DNA from: Methanoregula sp.
GTDB lineage: Archaea > Halobacteriota > Methanomicrobia > Methanomicrobiales > Methanospirillaceae
Direction: 5' to 3'
Assembly: GCA_026625165.1 (NCBI GenBank)
Contig: CP112999.1
Span: 992,001-1,056,000, forward strand
Length of the DNA: 64,000 nt
Shown here: one piece after another, positions 44,354-53,819 of the stretch
How the letters are laid out: every line of letters starts with the position of its first letter
Position numbering within the stretch: the stretch's first letter is position 1
The notes under the pieces: generated by a model
What the model was told of the DNA's origin: nothing
Database searches by the model: none
Seen by the model: only the letters and a program-made list of their open reading frames with translations
Made by a program: the position numbers and the translations under genes

Positions 44354-47002
44354 ATGTATGGCAGGCACTATAAAAAAAAGGATCGGGACAGCCCTGATAT
44401 ATCCAATAAAAAATCCCCTTACCGTGTGCTGCTAATCGAGGATGAGGATGCACATGCAGAACTCATCTGCCACAGTTTTTCACAATACCCGGAAAAATTC
44501 CATCTTTTTCATGCAGCTACCCTGCAGGATGCAAAGCGGCAGGTTGCGCAGGAACCCTTTGACCTGATCATCGCCGACTGGCTCCTCCCCAACGGGAAAG
44601 GGATCGATATCCAGCCTGCTGACAAAGATGCGATCACTATCCCGGTCATCATCATGACCAGCCATGGCAACGAGGAACTTGCCGCACAGATGTTCAAAGC
44701 AGGCGCAGTGGATTACATCGTAAAATCCGAACCTGCATTCAAGGACCTTCCCCGTATTACCGAGCGGGCGATTAGGGAATGGGAGAACATCAAAGAACGA
44801 AAAACTGCAGAAAAAAACCTCAGGGAGAGCGAGGAGCACTACCGGGGAGTGTTTGAAAATACCGGTACTGCAACCGTCATTATTGAAGAGGACACTACAA
44901 TCAGTCTCGCCAACGATGAATTCTGTCGGCTTTGTGGCTGGAGAAAGGAAGAGATCGAAGGAAAAAGAAAGTGGACCGAATTTGTGGTGCCCGAAGATCT
45001 CGATCGGATGCTCACCCAGCACCGGCTCCGTCGCGAACTTGGGCAAAAGGCCCTAAAACACTATGAATTCCGTTTTGTTACAAAGTCCCGCAAGATCCGG
45101 GATATTTATCTCACTGTTGGTTTGATCCGCGGCACAAAACGAAGCGTCGCGTCTCTGATGGACATCACCGAACGGAAACAGGCGATTGACGAAATATTTC
45201 ACATGGCACAAGAGTGGAAGCGTACCTTCGATGCCACGAACGACGCCATATGGATTCTCGACAGAGACCAGACGGTGATGCGCTCCAACAAAACGGCAGA
45301 ACGGTTCTTTGGGCGACCATCCGGTGAGATTATCGGCAGCTATTGTTTTGAGATTGTGCATGGAACAAAACAACCGATATCTGAGTGTCCTTTCCTGAGA
45401 GTAAAAAAGAGCCTGCATCGTGAAACAATGGACCTGCAGGTTGGCAGGAAATGGTTTGAGATCAGTGTAGATCCTATCCTTGATGAAGCTGGTGAATTTT
45501 CTGGAGCCGTTCATATCGTCAGCGACATTACAGAACGCAAAAAAGTGCAGGAAGCTTTGCGGGAGAGCGAGGCACGGTATCGGAACGTTGTTGATGCACA
45601 GACGGAATTCATCTGTCGTTTCCGTCCTGATGGTTCCCATGTGTTTGCCAATAAAGCTTATTGCAGATATTTTGGTTTAAACTGCGAAGAAATCATCGGG
45701 AAAAAATTTTCTGCCAGTATTCATCCTGATGATAAGGAAAGATTCAGGAAACTTTTTGTCTCGTTAACTGCAGCAAATCCGGTCGCAGAAATAGAACATC
45801 GCATCATCCTTCCGGATGGCAGCATCTGCTGGATGTACTGGATCGACCGGGCGATCTTTGATGAAAAAGGACATATAATGGAATACCAGTCAGTTGGACG
45901 GGACATCACCGAACGCAAGCGGGCGGAGGAAGCGCTCACGGAGAGCGAGAAGCGGTTACAACTTACTCTTGATGCGACCAATGATGGTCTCTGGGACTGG
46001 GACATCCCCTCAGGGAATGCAATATTCAGCCCGCGATGGTACACGATGCTGGGATATGAAAACGGCGAGATGCCGGCGAATTACTCCACTTTTAAATCAC
46101 TTGTCCACCCGGATGACCTGGTCCTGACAGAAGCAAAGATCCAGGAACATATACAAAAAAGAGACGACGGCTACTCAATTGAACTCCGCATGCGCACAAA
46201 AACCGGGGACTGGAAATGGATCCTGACACGGGGACAGGTCGTTTCACGGGATGCTGACGGGAATGCACTCCGGATGGTAGGCACCCACACCGATATCACC
46301 GACCGTAAAATGATGGAGGAGGAGATCCGCTCCCTCAATGCAGCCCTCGAACAACGGATAGAGCAACGTACGGCACAGCTCACCTCATCAATTGAAGATA
46401 AGGAAGTCCTCCTCAGGGAAGTCCACCACCGGGTGAAGAACAACCTCCAGATCATCATCTCCCTCCTAAACCTCCAGTCGAGGTACTTAACCGATGAGAA
46501 GACGCTTGCCGCGATCAAGGAGAGCCAGAACCGTGTCAGGGCAATGGCGCTCGTCCATGAAAAACTGTACCAGTCTGCAGACATCTCGAAGATAAACCTT
46601 GATGAATATGTCCGGTTCCTCGGAAACAGCCTGTTCCAGTTCTATGGCATGAAAGGAAAAGGTATCACGTTTACGACAGCCATCCCGGAGATTACGCTCG
46701 ATATCAACACAGCAATACCAATCGGGCTGATCACAAACGAACTGGTCTCAAATTCCTTAAAGTATGCATTCCCTGACAGAAGGAAAGGGGAGATCTCCAT
46801 CACAATTCATCGCAAAGATCGCCAGCTCACCATCCTGTTTAAAGATAACGGGGTCGGACTCCCTGAGGACTTTGACTGGCGCACCGCCAAATCGCTGGGG
46901 TTACGACTCGTAATCTCACTCGTTGAGCAGCTGCAGGGCACAATTGAACTTGACCGTACAACAGGAATGAAATTTACGATTGTGGTCAAGGAGAAGGAGT
47001 AG
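44354..47002 (+). CDS. Hybrid receiver-PAS4-HisKA_2 histidine kinase
   Basis: An 882-residue protein with an N-terminal receiver (acidic Glu-Asp-Glu-Asp near 29-32; Asp75 in Ile-Ile-Ala-Asp-Trp), then four PAS/PAC modules at about 155-285, 290-410, 415-530 and 535-665, and a HisKA_2/HATPase core (Val-His691-His692-Arg-Val-Lys-Asn-Asn; Asp-Asn-Gly-Val-Gly-Leu). The receiver at the start suggests regulation by upstream phosphotransfer, perhaps from the membrane kinase. The kinase core shares long identical DNA stretches with the MEDS kinase, marking a recent duplication or gene conversion. No membrane segment. Confidence 0.92.
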   Translation: MYGRHYKKKDRDSPDISNKKSPYRVLLIEDEDAHAELICHSFSQYPEKFHLFHAATLQDAKRQVAQEPFDLIIADWLLPNGKGIDIQPADKDAITIPVIIMTSHGNEELAAQMFKAGAVDYIVKSEPAFKDLPRITERAIREWENIKERKTAEKNLRESEEHYRGVFENTGTATVIIEEDTTISLANDEFCRLCGWRKEEIEGKRKWTEFVVPEDLDRMLTQHRLRRELGQKALKHYEFRFVTKSRKIRDIYLTVGLIRGTKRSVASLMDITERKQAIDEIFHMAQEWKRTFDATNDAIWILDRDQTVMRSNKTAERFFGRPSGEIIGSYCFEIVHGTKQPISECPFLRVKKSLHRETMDLQVGRKWFEISVDPILDEAGEFSGAVHIVSDITERKKVQEALRESEARYRNVVDAQTEFICRFRPDGSHVFANKAYCRYFGLNCEEIIGKKFSASIHPDDKERFRKLFVSLTAANPVAEIEHRIILPDGSICWMYWIDRAIFDEKGHIMEYQSVGRDITERKRAEEALTESEKRLQLTLDATNDGLWDWDIPSGNAIFSPRWYTMLGYENGEMPANYSTFKSLVHPDDLVLTEAKIQEHIQKRDDGYSIELRMRTKTGDWKWILTRGQVVSRDADGNALRMVGTHTDITDRKMMEEEIRSLNAALEQRIEQRTAQLTSSIEDKEVLLREVHHRVKNNLQIIISLLNLQSRYLTDEKTLAAIKESQNRVRAMALVHEKLYQSADISKINLDEYVRFLGNSLFQFYGMKGKGITFTTAIPEITLDINTAIPIGLITNELVSNSLKYAFPDRRKGEISITIHRKDRQLTILFKDNGVGLPEDFDWRTAKSLGLRLVISLVEQLQGTIELDRTTGMKFTIVVKEKE

Positions 47003-47086
47003 GATAAAAACCAAAAATCTGCATTGTAAATTCAGTTACCTGCTCCTTTGATATGATAAAAAAAATAATACCCTGATCAGATCACC

Positions 47087-48124
47087 ATGACTTCTCTCAT
47101 CCATTCTCCGGCACGGTATTGTGTCTTCATATTTCTCGTTATATTGGTTATTATCGGACCGGTCACCGCACTTACACTCAACGCGGGCGAAGCCCGTTCT
47201 TCAACCCCTTCTATCGCCAAAGGTGACCCGGTTTATGTCCGTGGAATCGCCACCGGACGCCCGCAGCAGGGGCTCCAGATATGGCTCATCGGCAATAATT
47301 ATGCACAGGTCACGACAACTTCTGTTGCTTCGGACAGTTCGTTTGAATACGAACTCACATCCTCCGATACCCGGAACCTTGATCCCGGGCAGTACTTTGT
47401 CCTCATCCAGCACCCTATGATGAACGGGCAGTTCGATATTATCTATAATGCTGCTACCGGGCAGGTGATCAACCGGCAGCAGGGTAATGGCATGGCGATC
47501 TTCACCCTCACCGGTGCGGGAAGTCTCCAGTCATCGGATGCTGCTTCCGCACTTATCAGCGCTGTTAACAGCCAGAATGTCGATGACATGTTTTCAACGG
47601 TCACATTTTTTATCAGTGAACCCGGTGCGTTCATCGATTTCGTCGGTGAACACGCCGTTGGAGAAAAGTTCACCATTACCGGAACAACTAATCTTGCCGT
47701 TGGTGACGAACTCATGGTAGAGGTATATTCTTCATCGTTTGCCCCTACCGGAAAAGGTCAGCCGAATGAATTCTCAGGCAAATCAGGGATCGTAAAAGTG
47801 CAGACCGGCTCAGGTAGTAGCAACCGCTGGTCATTCGATATCGATGCGTCCGCATTCCGTCCTGACGAATATATCGTAAATGTCCGGGCAATAAACCAGC
47901 AGGCAACCGGCACCACAACATTTACGATCGTCCCATACCGGATAAAGACAACAGTACTCACCACAATTCCTATGGCACCCACAACGCTTCCAGGTACGGT
48001 TACCACATTGGCTTCGATACCCTCCTCCACAACGAAAGCAACTCCCCTCCCGGTCTGGATCACCGGTGCCGCGCTTACAGCGGCGCTCCTTATTGCACAA
48101 ATCCCCGGCCGCAACAAAGTATAA
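47087..48124 (+). CDS. Secreted/surface-anchored protein, DUF3821-like
   Basis: A 345-residue protein with a signal peptide (hydrophobic residues 13-28, cleavage likely after Val-Thr-Ala), an all-beta outer domain with repeated Gly-Asp-x-Val-Tyr-Val-Arg-Gly and Gly-Asp-Glu-Leu-Met-Val-Glu-Val patterns, a Thr/Pro-rich stretch near residues 285-320 likely to be glycosylated, and a C-terminal hydrophobic helix with Arg/Lys after it, as in surface-anchored archaeal proteins. The family is common and expanded in Methanomicrobiales with no known function; DUF3821 is suggested from recollection. The thioredoxin-like gene follows 37 bases later. Confidence 0.8.
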   Translation: MTSLIHSPARYCVFIFLVILVIIGPVTALTLNAGEARSSTPSIAKGDPVYVRGIATGRPQQGLQIWLIGNNYAQVTTTSVASDSSFEYELTSSDTRNLDPGQYFVLIQHPMMNGQFDIIYNAATGQVINRQQGNGMAIFTLTGAGSLQSSDAASALISAVNSQNVDDMFSTVTFFISEPGAFIDFVGEHAVGEKFTITGTTNLAVGDELMVEVYSSSFAPTGKGQPNEFSGKSGIVKVQTGSGSSNRWSFDIDASAFRPDEYIVNVRAINQQATGTTTFTIVPYRIKTTVLTTIPMAPTTLPGTVTTLASIPSSTTKATPLPVWITGAALTAALLIAQIPGRNKV

Positions 48125-48161
48125 GAACCGCATCCGCTCCACTGTCAAGCAGGGTATTTTC

Positions 48162-48554
48162 ATGGAACCCGAGACCGTGCCGGAGGTAAATGACCTTCTC
48201 TGGGAGACAATCGTGGAGAACGCGGCAATACCGGTCGTCGTGATGTTTTTTTCCCCGACCTGCGTATTCTGTCACCAGATGGAACCATACTTCAGGAACT
48301 ATGCAGAGGAATACAAGGATATGGTGCTCTTTGTCCGGCTCAACATCACAACAAACCCATGGACAGCAGAACGCTATGGTGTCAAGAGTACCCCGACATT
48401 CAAGTTTTTCTGTGATAAAAAACCAGTTCAGGAGATGGTTGGCTCGGTCTATCCCGCGCTATTAAAACGGGCGGTCGATGAAGTGCTTGTGCATGGTAAG
48501 GAATGTGCAAAGAACTCCACAACAATTGATTACGAAATCACCGGGTATGGATAA
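48162..48554 (+). CDS. Thioredoxin-fold protein
   Basis: A 130-residue thioredoxin-like protein with a Cys34-Val-Phe-Cys37 active site (Phe-Phe-Ser-Pro-Thr-Cys) and the cis-proline in Ser-Thr-Pro-Thr. It begins at ATG 48162; the longer open frame upstream overlaps the surface-protein gene and encodes nothing conserved. The Cys-Val-Phe-Cys pair is unusual beside the common Cys-Gly-Pro-Cys, so its redox potential may differ. No signal peptide, so cytoplasmic. A role in thiol-disulfide exchange is expected; the partner is unknown. Confidence 0.9.
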   Translation: MEPETVPEVNDLLWETIVENAAIPVVVMFFSPTCVFCHQMEPYFRNYAEEYKDMVLFVRLNITTNPWTAERYGVKSTPTFKFFCDKKPVQEMVGSVYPALLKRAVDEVLVHGKECAKNSTTIDYEITGYG

Positions 48555-48569
48555 GGAATAAAATCTGTT

Positions 48570-49781
48570 TTAAAGCCTCCGGCTGCACCCGCACTGTACA
48601 GCAGCTTCCCTGACTGCGAGCGCGACCCTTTTGGTGACTTCCTTGTCAAGGATATTGGGCATTATCCTGTCCCGGCGAGGTTTTGTGACATACCCCGCAA
48701 TGGCATGTGCCGCGGCGACCTTCATCTCATCGGTGATTCGGGTTGCACATGCGTCCAGCGCCCCACGGAAGATGCCGGGAAATGCAAGTACGTTGTTGAT
48801 CTGGTTTGGAAAATCGCTCCTGCCAGTCCCCACTACTGCTGCACCCGCGTGCCGTGCTTTATCCGGCATAATCTCCGGCACCGGGTTTGCCATTGCAAAG
48901 ATGATTGGGTCCGGGTTCATCTTTTTGATCATCTCTTCGGAAAGGATATCCGGACCTGAAACCCCGATGAAGACATCCGCGCCCTTCATTGCATCCGCAA
49001 GAGACCCTTCCCTTCCCGCATGGTTGGTCTCATCTGCGAGGATGAACTTATACTTGTTGCTGTAGAGTCCTTCGCGTCCCCGGTGGATGATGCCTTTTGT
49101 GTCGCAGACGACAATGTCATGCACCATCGTGCACACATTAGGATCGTACCCGATGCATTTCAAAAGCCGTGTGATCGCATATCCTGCTGCTCCCGCACCG
49201 CAGACAACGATATTAAGGTCCTCGTATTTCCTCCCGGTAACCCGGCAGGCATTGATCAGGGCTGCAAGCACGACGACAGCAGTCCCGTGCTGGTCATCGT
49301 GCATGACCGGAATCCCGATGTCCTGCAGCGCATCCTCGACCTCAAAGCATTTCGGGGCGGCAATGTCTTCAAGGTTGATGCCGCCAAAGACCGGCGCGAT
49401 ATTCTTTACCTGATCGACAAAATCGGTCTCATAGCTCTCAAAGCAGATGGGGAATGCATCGACCCCCGCAAATTCCTTGAACAGGATCGCTTTTCCTTCC
49501 ATGACGGGGATTGCCGCATACCCGCCGATATTGCCAAGGCCAAGCACTGCCGAACCATCTGTCACAATCGCGATGGTGTTTGCCTTGAGCGTATACTTAT
49601 ACGCTAGATTTCTGTCTTGTGCAATTTCCCGGCAGACAGCGGCAACACCCGGAGTGTATGCTAAGGACAGGTCATGCCGGGTCTTGAGGGGAACCTTTGA
49701 CCGGATCTCAAGTTTGCCATGGTGTTGTGCATGAAGTGTCAGTGCGTCCCGGTTAATCTCACCGCTTGGTTGTACCAGCAT
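48570..49781 (-). CDS. Malic enzyme (malate dehydrogenase, oxaloacetate-decarboxylating)
   Basis: A 403-residue enzyme that oxidatively decarboxylates malate to pyruvate with NAD(P)+. The N-terminal Leu-Ala-Tyr-Thr-Pro-Gly-Val-Ala and the metal/malate site in Phe-Glu-Val-Glu-Asp ... His-Asp-Asp-Gln-His-Gly-Thr-Ala are typical; a Rossmann motif Gly-Ala-Gly-Ala-Ala-Gly-Tyr and Ala-Met-Ala-Asn-Pro-Val-Pro-Glu-Ile follow. It is the short bacterial-type form with no phosphotransacetylase domain. Transcribed alone. Confidence 0.95.
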   Translation of the reverse strand: MLVQPSGEINRDALTLHAQHHGKLEIRSKVPLKTRHDLSLAYTPGVAAVCREIAQDRNLAYKYTLKANTIAIVTDGSAVLGLGNIGGYAAIPVMEGKAILFKEFAGVDAFPICFESYETDFVDQVKNIAPVFGGINLEDIAAPKCFEVEDALQDIGIPVMHDDQHGTAVVVLAALINACRVTGRKYEDLNIVVCGAGAAGYAITRLLKCIGYDPNVCTMVHDIVVCDTKGIIHRGREGLYSNKYKFILADETNHAGREGSLADAMKGADVFIGVSGPDILSEEMIKKMNPDPIIFAMANPVPEIMPDKARHAGAAVVGTGRSDFPNQINNVLAFPGIFRGALDACATRITDEMKVAAAHAIAGYVTKPRRDRIMPNILDKEVTKRVALAVREAAVQCGCSRRL

Positions 49782-49966
49782 GCCCTGTGCCTCTTCTTAT
49801 ATCGTGTGAAGGAGATGGGAGGCAATGAAGTTTATTGTTAGAACAGGAATGAAAGGTTAAAAAGTTATGAAAGAACCGTGACCGCCCTCACGTTGTCGAG
49901 TGTGATGATAATTCCCCCCCATATGAGAGTCGCCGCGAAGCAAAATGGCAGAAGGGTTGGAAAGAT

Positions 49967-51061
49967 TTGTATCTTTGCATGATCAGATACCGTTCCATGG
50001 TATTTTTTCAAAAAGGAGCGGCATTTATTCAACCCCTGCTCATCATCGCACTTCTCTTCATCATTGTTATGGGCATCAAAACAACCGGGTTTATCATCAA
50101 CCTGCTGCTTGTCTCAATCATCCTGACCCTGCTCGGACTTCCCGCAATTGAATGGCTTAAAAAGAAAGGCTTCCCCAATATTGTATCAGTGACAATTGTC
50201 ACCGGCATAGCAGGAATTTTTATCCTCTTCCTGATCGTGGTTGCCGCTTTTTCCTTTCATGTGCTGGTGGCTGACCTTCCGATATACCAGGCAGAGCTCA
50301 ATGAGAGAATTGCCGGGATATCGTCATTTTTAGGCAATGTCGGCATCCAGAAAAATATGGTTATTCCATCATCAATTAACCTGGGAGCAATTGCATCGGT
50401 AATCATGTCGTCAGTTCTGAATATTGGCGATACCATCATGACCCTCTTTATTATTGCGGTAACGACTTTTTTTATGCTCCTTGAAGCGCCGCACCTCAAA
50501 ACCCGGATGGAAAAAATTTTTACAAACGAGAAAGAAAAACTCGCGCAACTGTCCAACATGAGCAAATACATCATTGACTTTGTTGTTGTGCGGACAGAGA
50601 CCAACATCGTCCACGGCGTACTCTTTGGCGGCTTCCTTTCCATTATGGGGGTCCATGCCGCTTTATTATGGGGTATCCTGACATTTGTCCTCTGTTTTAT
50701 CCCGTATATCGGGCTTATTATTGCTGCGATTCCGGCCATTTTCTTTGCATGGCTCCAGTTCGGCACATGGGGGGCGGCAGCTGTTATCGCTGCAGTCTGC
50801 GTGCTCAACCTTATCGTCGAAAACCCGGTCTTTTCCTACTTTGCCTCCCGTAAATTCGAGATGCCCGCGGTCATCGTGCTTTTATCGGTCATATTCTGGG
50901 GGTGGCTGCTGGGTATTACCGGCATGCTTTTTGCAATTCCGATCACGCTGATGCTCCTGATCGTGTTTGAGTGCAGCGATGACTTTCGCTGGGTAAACGA
51001 GTTGCTCGGGGTCAGCCACCTCTTTGAAGACCCGGGGCAGCACGAGAATAAAAAGGAATAA
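49967..51061 (+). CDS. AI-2E/PerM (DUF20) family permease
   Basis: A roughly 355-364-residue polytopic membrane protein of the AI-2E transporter/PerM family, with about eight helices: a pair at the start, then a loop with amphipathic helices (residues 95-150), and a C-terminal bundle with Phe-Ile-Pro-Tyr-Ile-Gly and Glu-Asn-Pro-Val. Members export autoinducer-2, act as Na+/H+ antiporters or have unknown substrates, so the name does not define the role. The start is open: TTG 49967, ATG 49979 or ATG 49997 are in frame, and none has a clear ribosome site. Confidence 0.88.
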   Translation: MYLCMIRYRSMVFFQKGAAFIQPLLIIALLFIIVMGIKTTGFIINLLLVSIILTLLGLPAIEWLKKKGFPNIVSVTIVTGIAGIFILFLIVVAAFSFHVLVADLPIYQAELNERIAGISSFLGNVGIQKNMVIPSSINLGAIASVIMSSVLNIGDTIMTLFIIAVTTFFMLLEAPHLKTRMEKIFTNEKEKLAQLSNMSKYIIDFVVVRTETNIVHGVLFGGFLSIMGVHAALLWGILTFVLCFIPYIGLIIAAIPAIFFAWLQFGTWGAAAVIAAVCVLNLIVENPVFSYFASRKFEMPAVIVLLSVIFWGWLLGITGMLFAIPITLMLLIVFECSDDFRWVNELLGVSHLFEDPGQHENKKE

Positions 51062-51113
51062 TTTTCTTTTCTTACATGGATTTTTTATGTAGAATTCCAG
51101 CGAAAAAAATCAA

Positions 51114-51185
51114 CGCCTCGGCCGGGATTTGAACCCGGGTCAAAAGCTCCGGAGGCTTCTAGGATGTCCACTACCCTACCGAGGC
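51114..51185 (-). tRNA. tRNA-Arg (anticodon CCG)
   Basis: A 72-base cloverleaf on the minus strand: acceptor GCCTCGG pairs with CCGAGGC, discriminator G. The anticodon stem GAAGC/GCTTT encloses loop CTCCGGA with anticodon CCG, reading CGG arginine. The T-arm has GGTTCAAATCC. No intron and no encoded CCA. Confidence 0.93.
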
Positions 51186-51470
51186 AGATATCCCGCATGC
51201 CAGCATGAAGTCAGAACATTTAGGGAACAAATTTTTAAGACTTGGGCATCGCGTCTTTCTCTTATTATACTGTTTAAACTGCGATCCGGTTCCATGCTCA
51301 TGTGCTAACGAACGGTTCCATATCATTAACACCACACAGGGTAATAAAGCTCTCGGACGGTGAATCCCATAATCTGTGCAGTTCAATTGAGAAAGGTTCA
51401 GGTCACTAATAAAATATCTGTGCTGTACGGATGAATAATCCCGGATAAAACAGGTAGGACCGGTGCCAGA

Positions 51471-52598
51471 TTACACCTGCTCCCGCAATACAAACACGCG
51501 GCTTATAATCCTGTTGTCTTTGATGACCGGGGAACTTTTTAATGATGTCCGGATCTTCAAGCCATGTTTGTTTTTAATAATCAGGTTTCCTGTCCAGACA
51601 CCCTTTGAATCCATGATAAATGTTTCTTTTTCCAGCATAAATTTCGATTCAGGTGCCTTGAACTGGCTGATATGCTGGCCTTGTGCATTGGCGAGCGAAG
51701 ATCCCAGCATTTTTTCACCGGCACGGTTCAGGTAACTTATGGTTCCGGTATGGTCAGTGATGATGACGCTGTCGTCCATTCCATCCACGGCTGCCGTAAA
51801 TTTGAGCAGCTCTTCTTTCTCCTGGAGAATCTGTGCATTCACCTGCGCAAGATCGCGCTCCGCATCCTTCATCGCGGTAATATCATGGCAATAGATCGCT
51901 ACCTTTGCCACGGATCCTTTTGCATCGAATACCGGGTGCAGGTTGTTTTCAAACCACCTGCCCTTAAGTTCTTCAACGAAATGCGCCGGTGTCCCGGCCC
52001 GTACGCGGCGCTCCTCTTCAGCCAGCCGAAGAGAGATTGATCCATTTGATAGGAGGTCATTGAAAGGCGTATTGACCAGATCCAAAGCCTTCCGGTTGAG
52101 GCGTTGCGCCATCGGCTCGTTTGCGGCAAGGATGTTCCCGTCATTATCCAGAAGCAGCATCGCATCATGTGTGGTGTTGATAAGGGCATCAATGGTGCTG
52201 TCGCGCTCCCTGATCTTCTCATTGATGGAATGTTTATACAGCGCCATTTCGATAACCGAGTGTACCTCCCTGTCGTTGAAGGGTTTTAATACATACCCGT
52301 AGGGTTCGGTGACCTTCGCCCGTTCGATGAGTTCGTTATCAGCATACGCGGTCAGGTAGATGACAGGTATGTCAAAGAGGGTACGGATCTGGCCGGCAGC
52401 TTCAATGCCGTCCATATCACCGGCTAGATGGATATCCATGAGCACAAGGTCAGGCAGGGTCTCGCGGATGTTTTCCAGGGCCGCCTCACCGGACACTGCA
52501 ATGCCGGATATAAGGTACCCGAGTTTTTTTAATGTCTCCCCTATATCTTCTGCTACAATCCGCTCGTCTTCAACAATGAATATGGCTGGTTTTTTCAT
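51471..52598 (-). CDS. Response regulator with two PAS domains
   Basis: A 375-residue protein. Residues 3-120 are a receiver (Val-Glu-Asp-Glu-Arg; phospho-acceptor Asp55 in Leu-Met-Asp-Ile-His; Lys in Lys-Pro-Phe). PAS domains follow at about 140-260 and 265-370. No kinase, GGDEF or DNA-binding output is present; receiver-PAS proteins of this type pass signals to partner kinases in methanogens. The start is ATG 52598, preceded by GGGTGCC; the frame remains open upstream without conserved residues. Its signalling partners may be the kinases at 38-47 kb. Confidence 0.88.
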   Translation of the reverse strand: MKKPAIFIVEDERIVAEDIGETLKKLGYLISGIAVSGEAALENIRETLPDLVLMDIHLAGDMDGIEAAGQIRTLFDIPVIYLTAYADNELIERAKVTEPYGYVLKPFNDREVHSVIEMALYKHSINEKIRERDSTIDALINTTHDAMLLLDNDGNILAANEPMAQRLNRKALDLVNTPFNDLLSNGSISLRLAEEERRVRAGTPAHFVEELKGRWFENNLHPVFDAKGSVAKVAIYCHDITAMKDAERDLAQVNAQILQEKEELLKFTAAVDGMDDSVIITDHTGTISYLNRAGEKMLGSSLANAQGQHISQFKAPESKFMLEKETFIMDSKGVWTGNLIIKNKHGLKIRTSLKSSPVIKDNRIISRVFVLREQV

Positions 52599-52903
52599 TT
52601 GGCACCCATTGATTACGGTTTTTTGGATTTTTTGATATATTTTCTCATTCTGCAGATTGGAGCCCTGCATTCCTGGCATGCTGTTAATTTTGGCCGATAA
52701 CCAGTCTTAACCCCGGAGAACTTGAAGTTTTCCAGTCAAAGCATCAGGAGGTAAATTCAATCACCATTACCGTCACTGTAATTGGAATTAATTTCTCCTA
52801 CTTGAGAAATAACTCTTAATCATTTTGGACATAAAAATCCTTTTTTAAAAAACCTGCTGCATATGATTTTAAGACCAGTGACACCGGAACTGATTACCGG
52901 GAT

Positions 52904-53779
52904 ATGGATATGGAGCTGGTTTTTTCCCGTGAGATTTCAACCCATTCGGGCAGCTATACAATCATTATCGAAAAAGAGGACTTCTCTGTTGTGTACCCGG
53001 GGATGATACGGTATACGCTCTCACTTCTTGACGGAAAAAAAATCTTCGCGGTATTCCGCACAAACACGTACGAGTACTCACCGACGGTCATCTACCGGGC
53101 AGAGAAAGTAATCTTTGAACGGGCGCAGGAATGGGAGCAGGATCTTGTATCAGACCCGGAACGTTTTCTAAAAATTCATGCCACTGTGCCGCCCATTACA
53201 CCATTATGTCAAACTACTGATGTTGTGGTGCTCCAGGGCAGCCCGCGTGCCGATGGGAACTGCAGTATTATAGTTGGCTTTGTGGTTGCAGCAGCAAAGG
53301 AGATCCACAAAACAGTTCAGGTTATTTACCCCCATGATATGAATATCCATTCCTGTATCGGGTGCTACCAGTGTTATAACACCGGTACCTGCACCTTTGA
53401 CGATGATATGGGAGATATTATCAACGCTTTCCAGCACGCGTCCCTGATTATTGTCTGTTCCCCGGTATACACCAACTCGGTGCCAGGCGCACTCAAGCTC
53501 CTCATTGACAGGTGCCAGGCATACCATGCACAACTTACCATTTCTAAGCACGTACAGGCAAAAAAGAAGGGATTGATCTTTTCTGTTGCCGGAAGAAAAG
53601 GCAGATCGCATTTTGCTTGCGTGATTAATGTAGTAGCACCCTTTTTTAGAAATATCGGCATTCAGCCCTCTGGAGAACTCCTGATTGATGGGGTTGACGA
53701 GCTCCAGGATATACGAAAAAACAGGGGTTTGGAACACGATGTCAGGCGCATGGTTCATACATGCCTGATGGAGATGTAA
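52904..53779 (+). CDS. Iron-sulfur flavoprotein with an N-terminal extension
   Basis: A 291-residue protein. Residues about 105-290 are a flavodoxin-like NADPH-dependent FMN reductase (Leu-Gln-Gly-Ser-Pro-Arg-Ala-Asp-Gly-Asn) with the cluster motif Cys151-x2-Cys154-x2-Cys157-x5-Cys163, as in the archaeal iron-sulfur flavoprotein Isf, which carries a 4Fe-4S cluster and FMN and reduces O2 or H2O2. The first 100 residues are an unrecognised alpha/beta domain. The same fold without the extension is usually about 190 residues. ATG 52910 is an alternative start. Confidence 0.85.
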   Translation: MDMELVFSREISTHSGSYTIIIEKEDFSVVYPGMIRYTLSLLDGKKIFAVFRTNTYEYSPTVIYRAEKVIFERAQEWEQDLVSDPERFLKIHATVPPITPLCQTTDVVVLQGSPRADGNCSIIVGFVVAAAKEIHKTVQVIYPHDMNIHSCIGCYQCYNTGTCTFDDDMGDIINAFQHASLIIVCSPVYTNSVPGALKLLIDRCQAYHAQLTISKHVQAKKKGLIFSVAGRKGRSHFACVINVVAPFFRNIGIQPSGELLIDGVDELQDIRKNRGLEHDVRRMVHTCLMEM

Positions 53780-53819
53780 TCATCCGGCACAATTAAGTAA
53801 AAAGCGGGTGAGTGGTATT

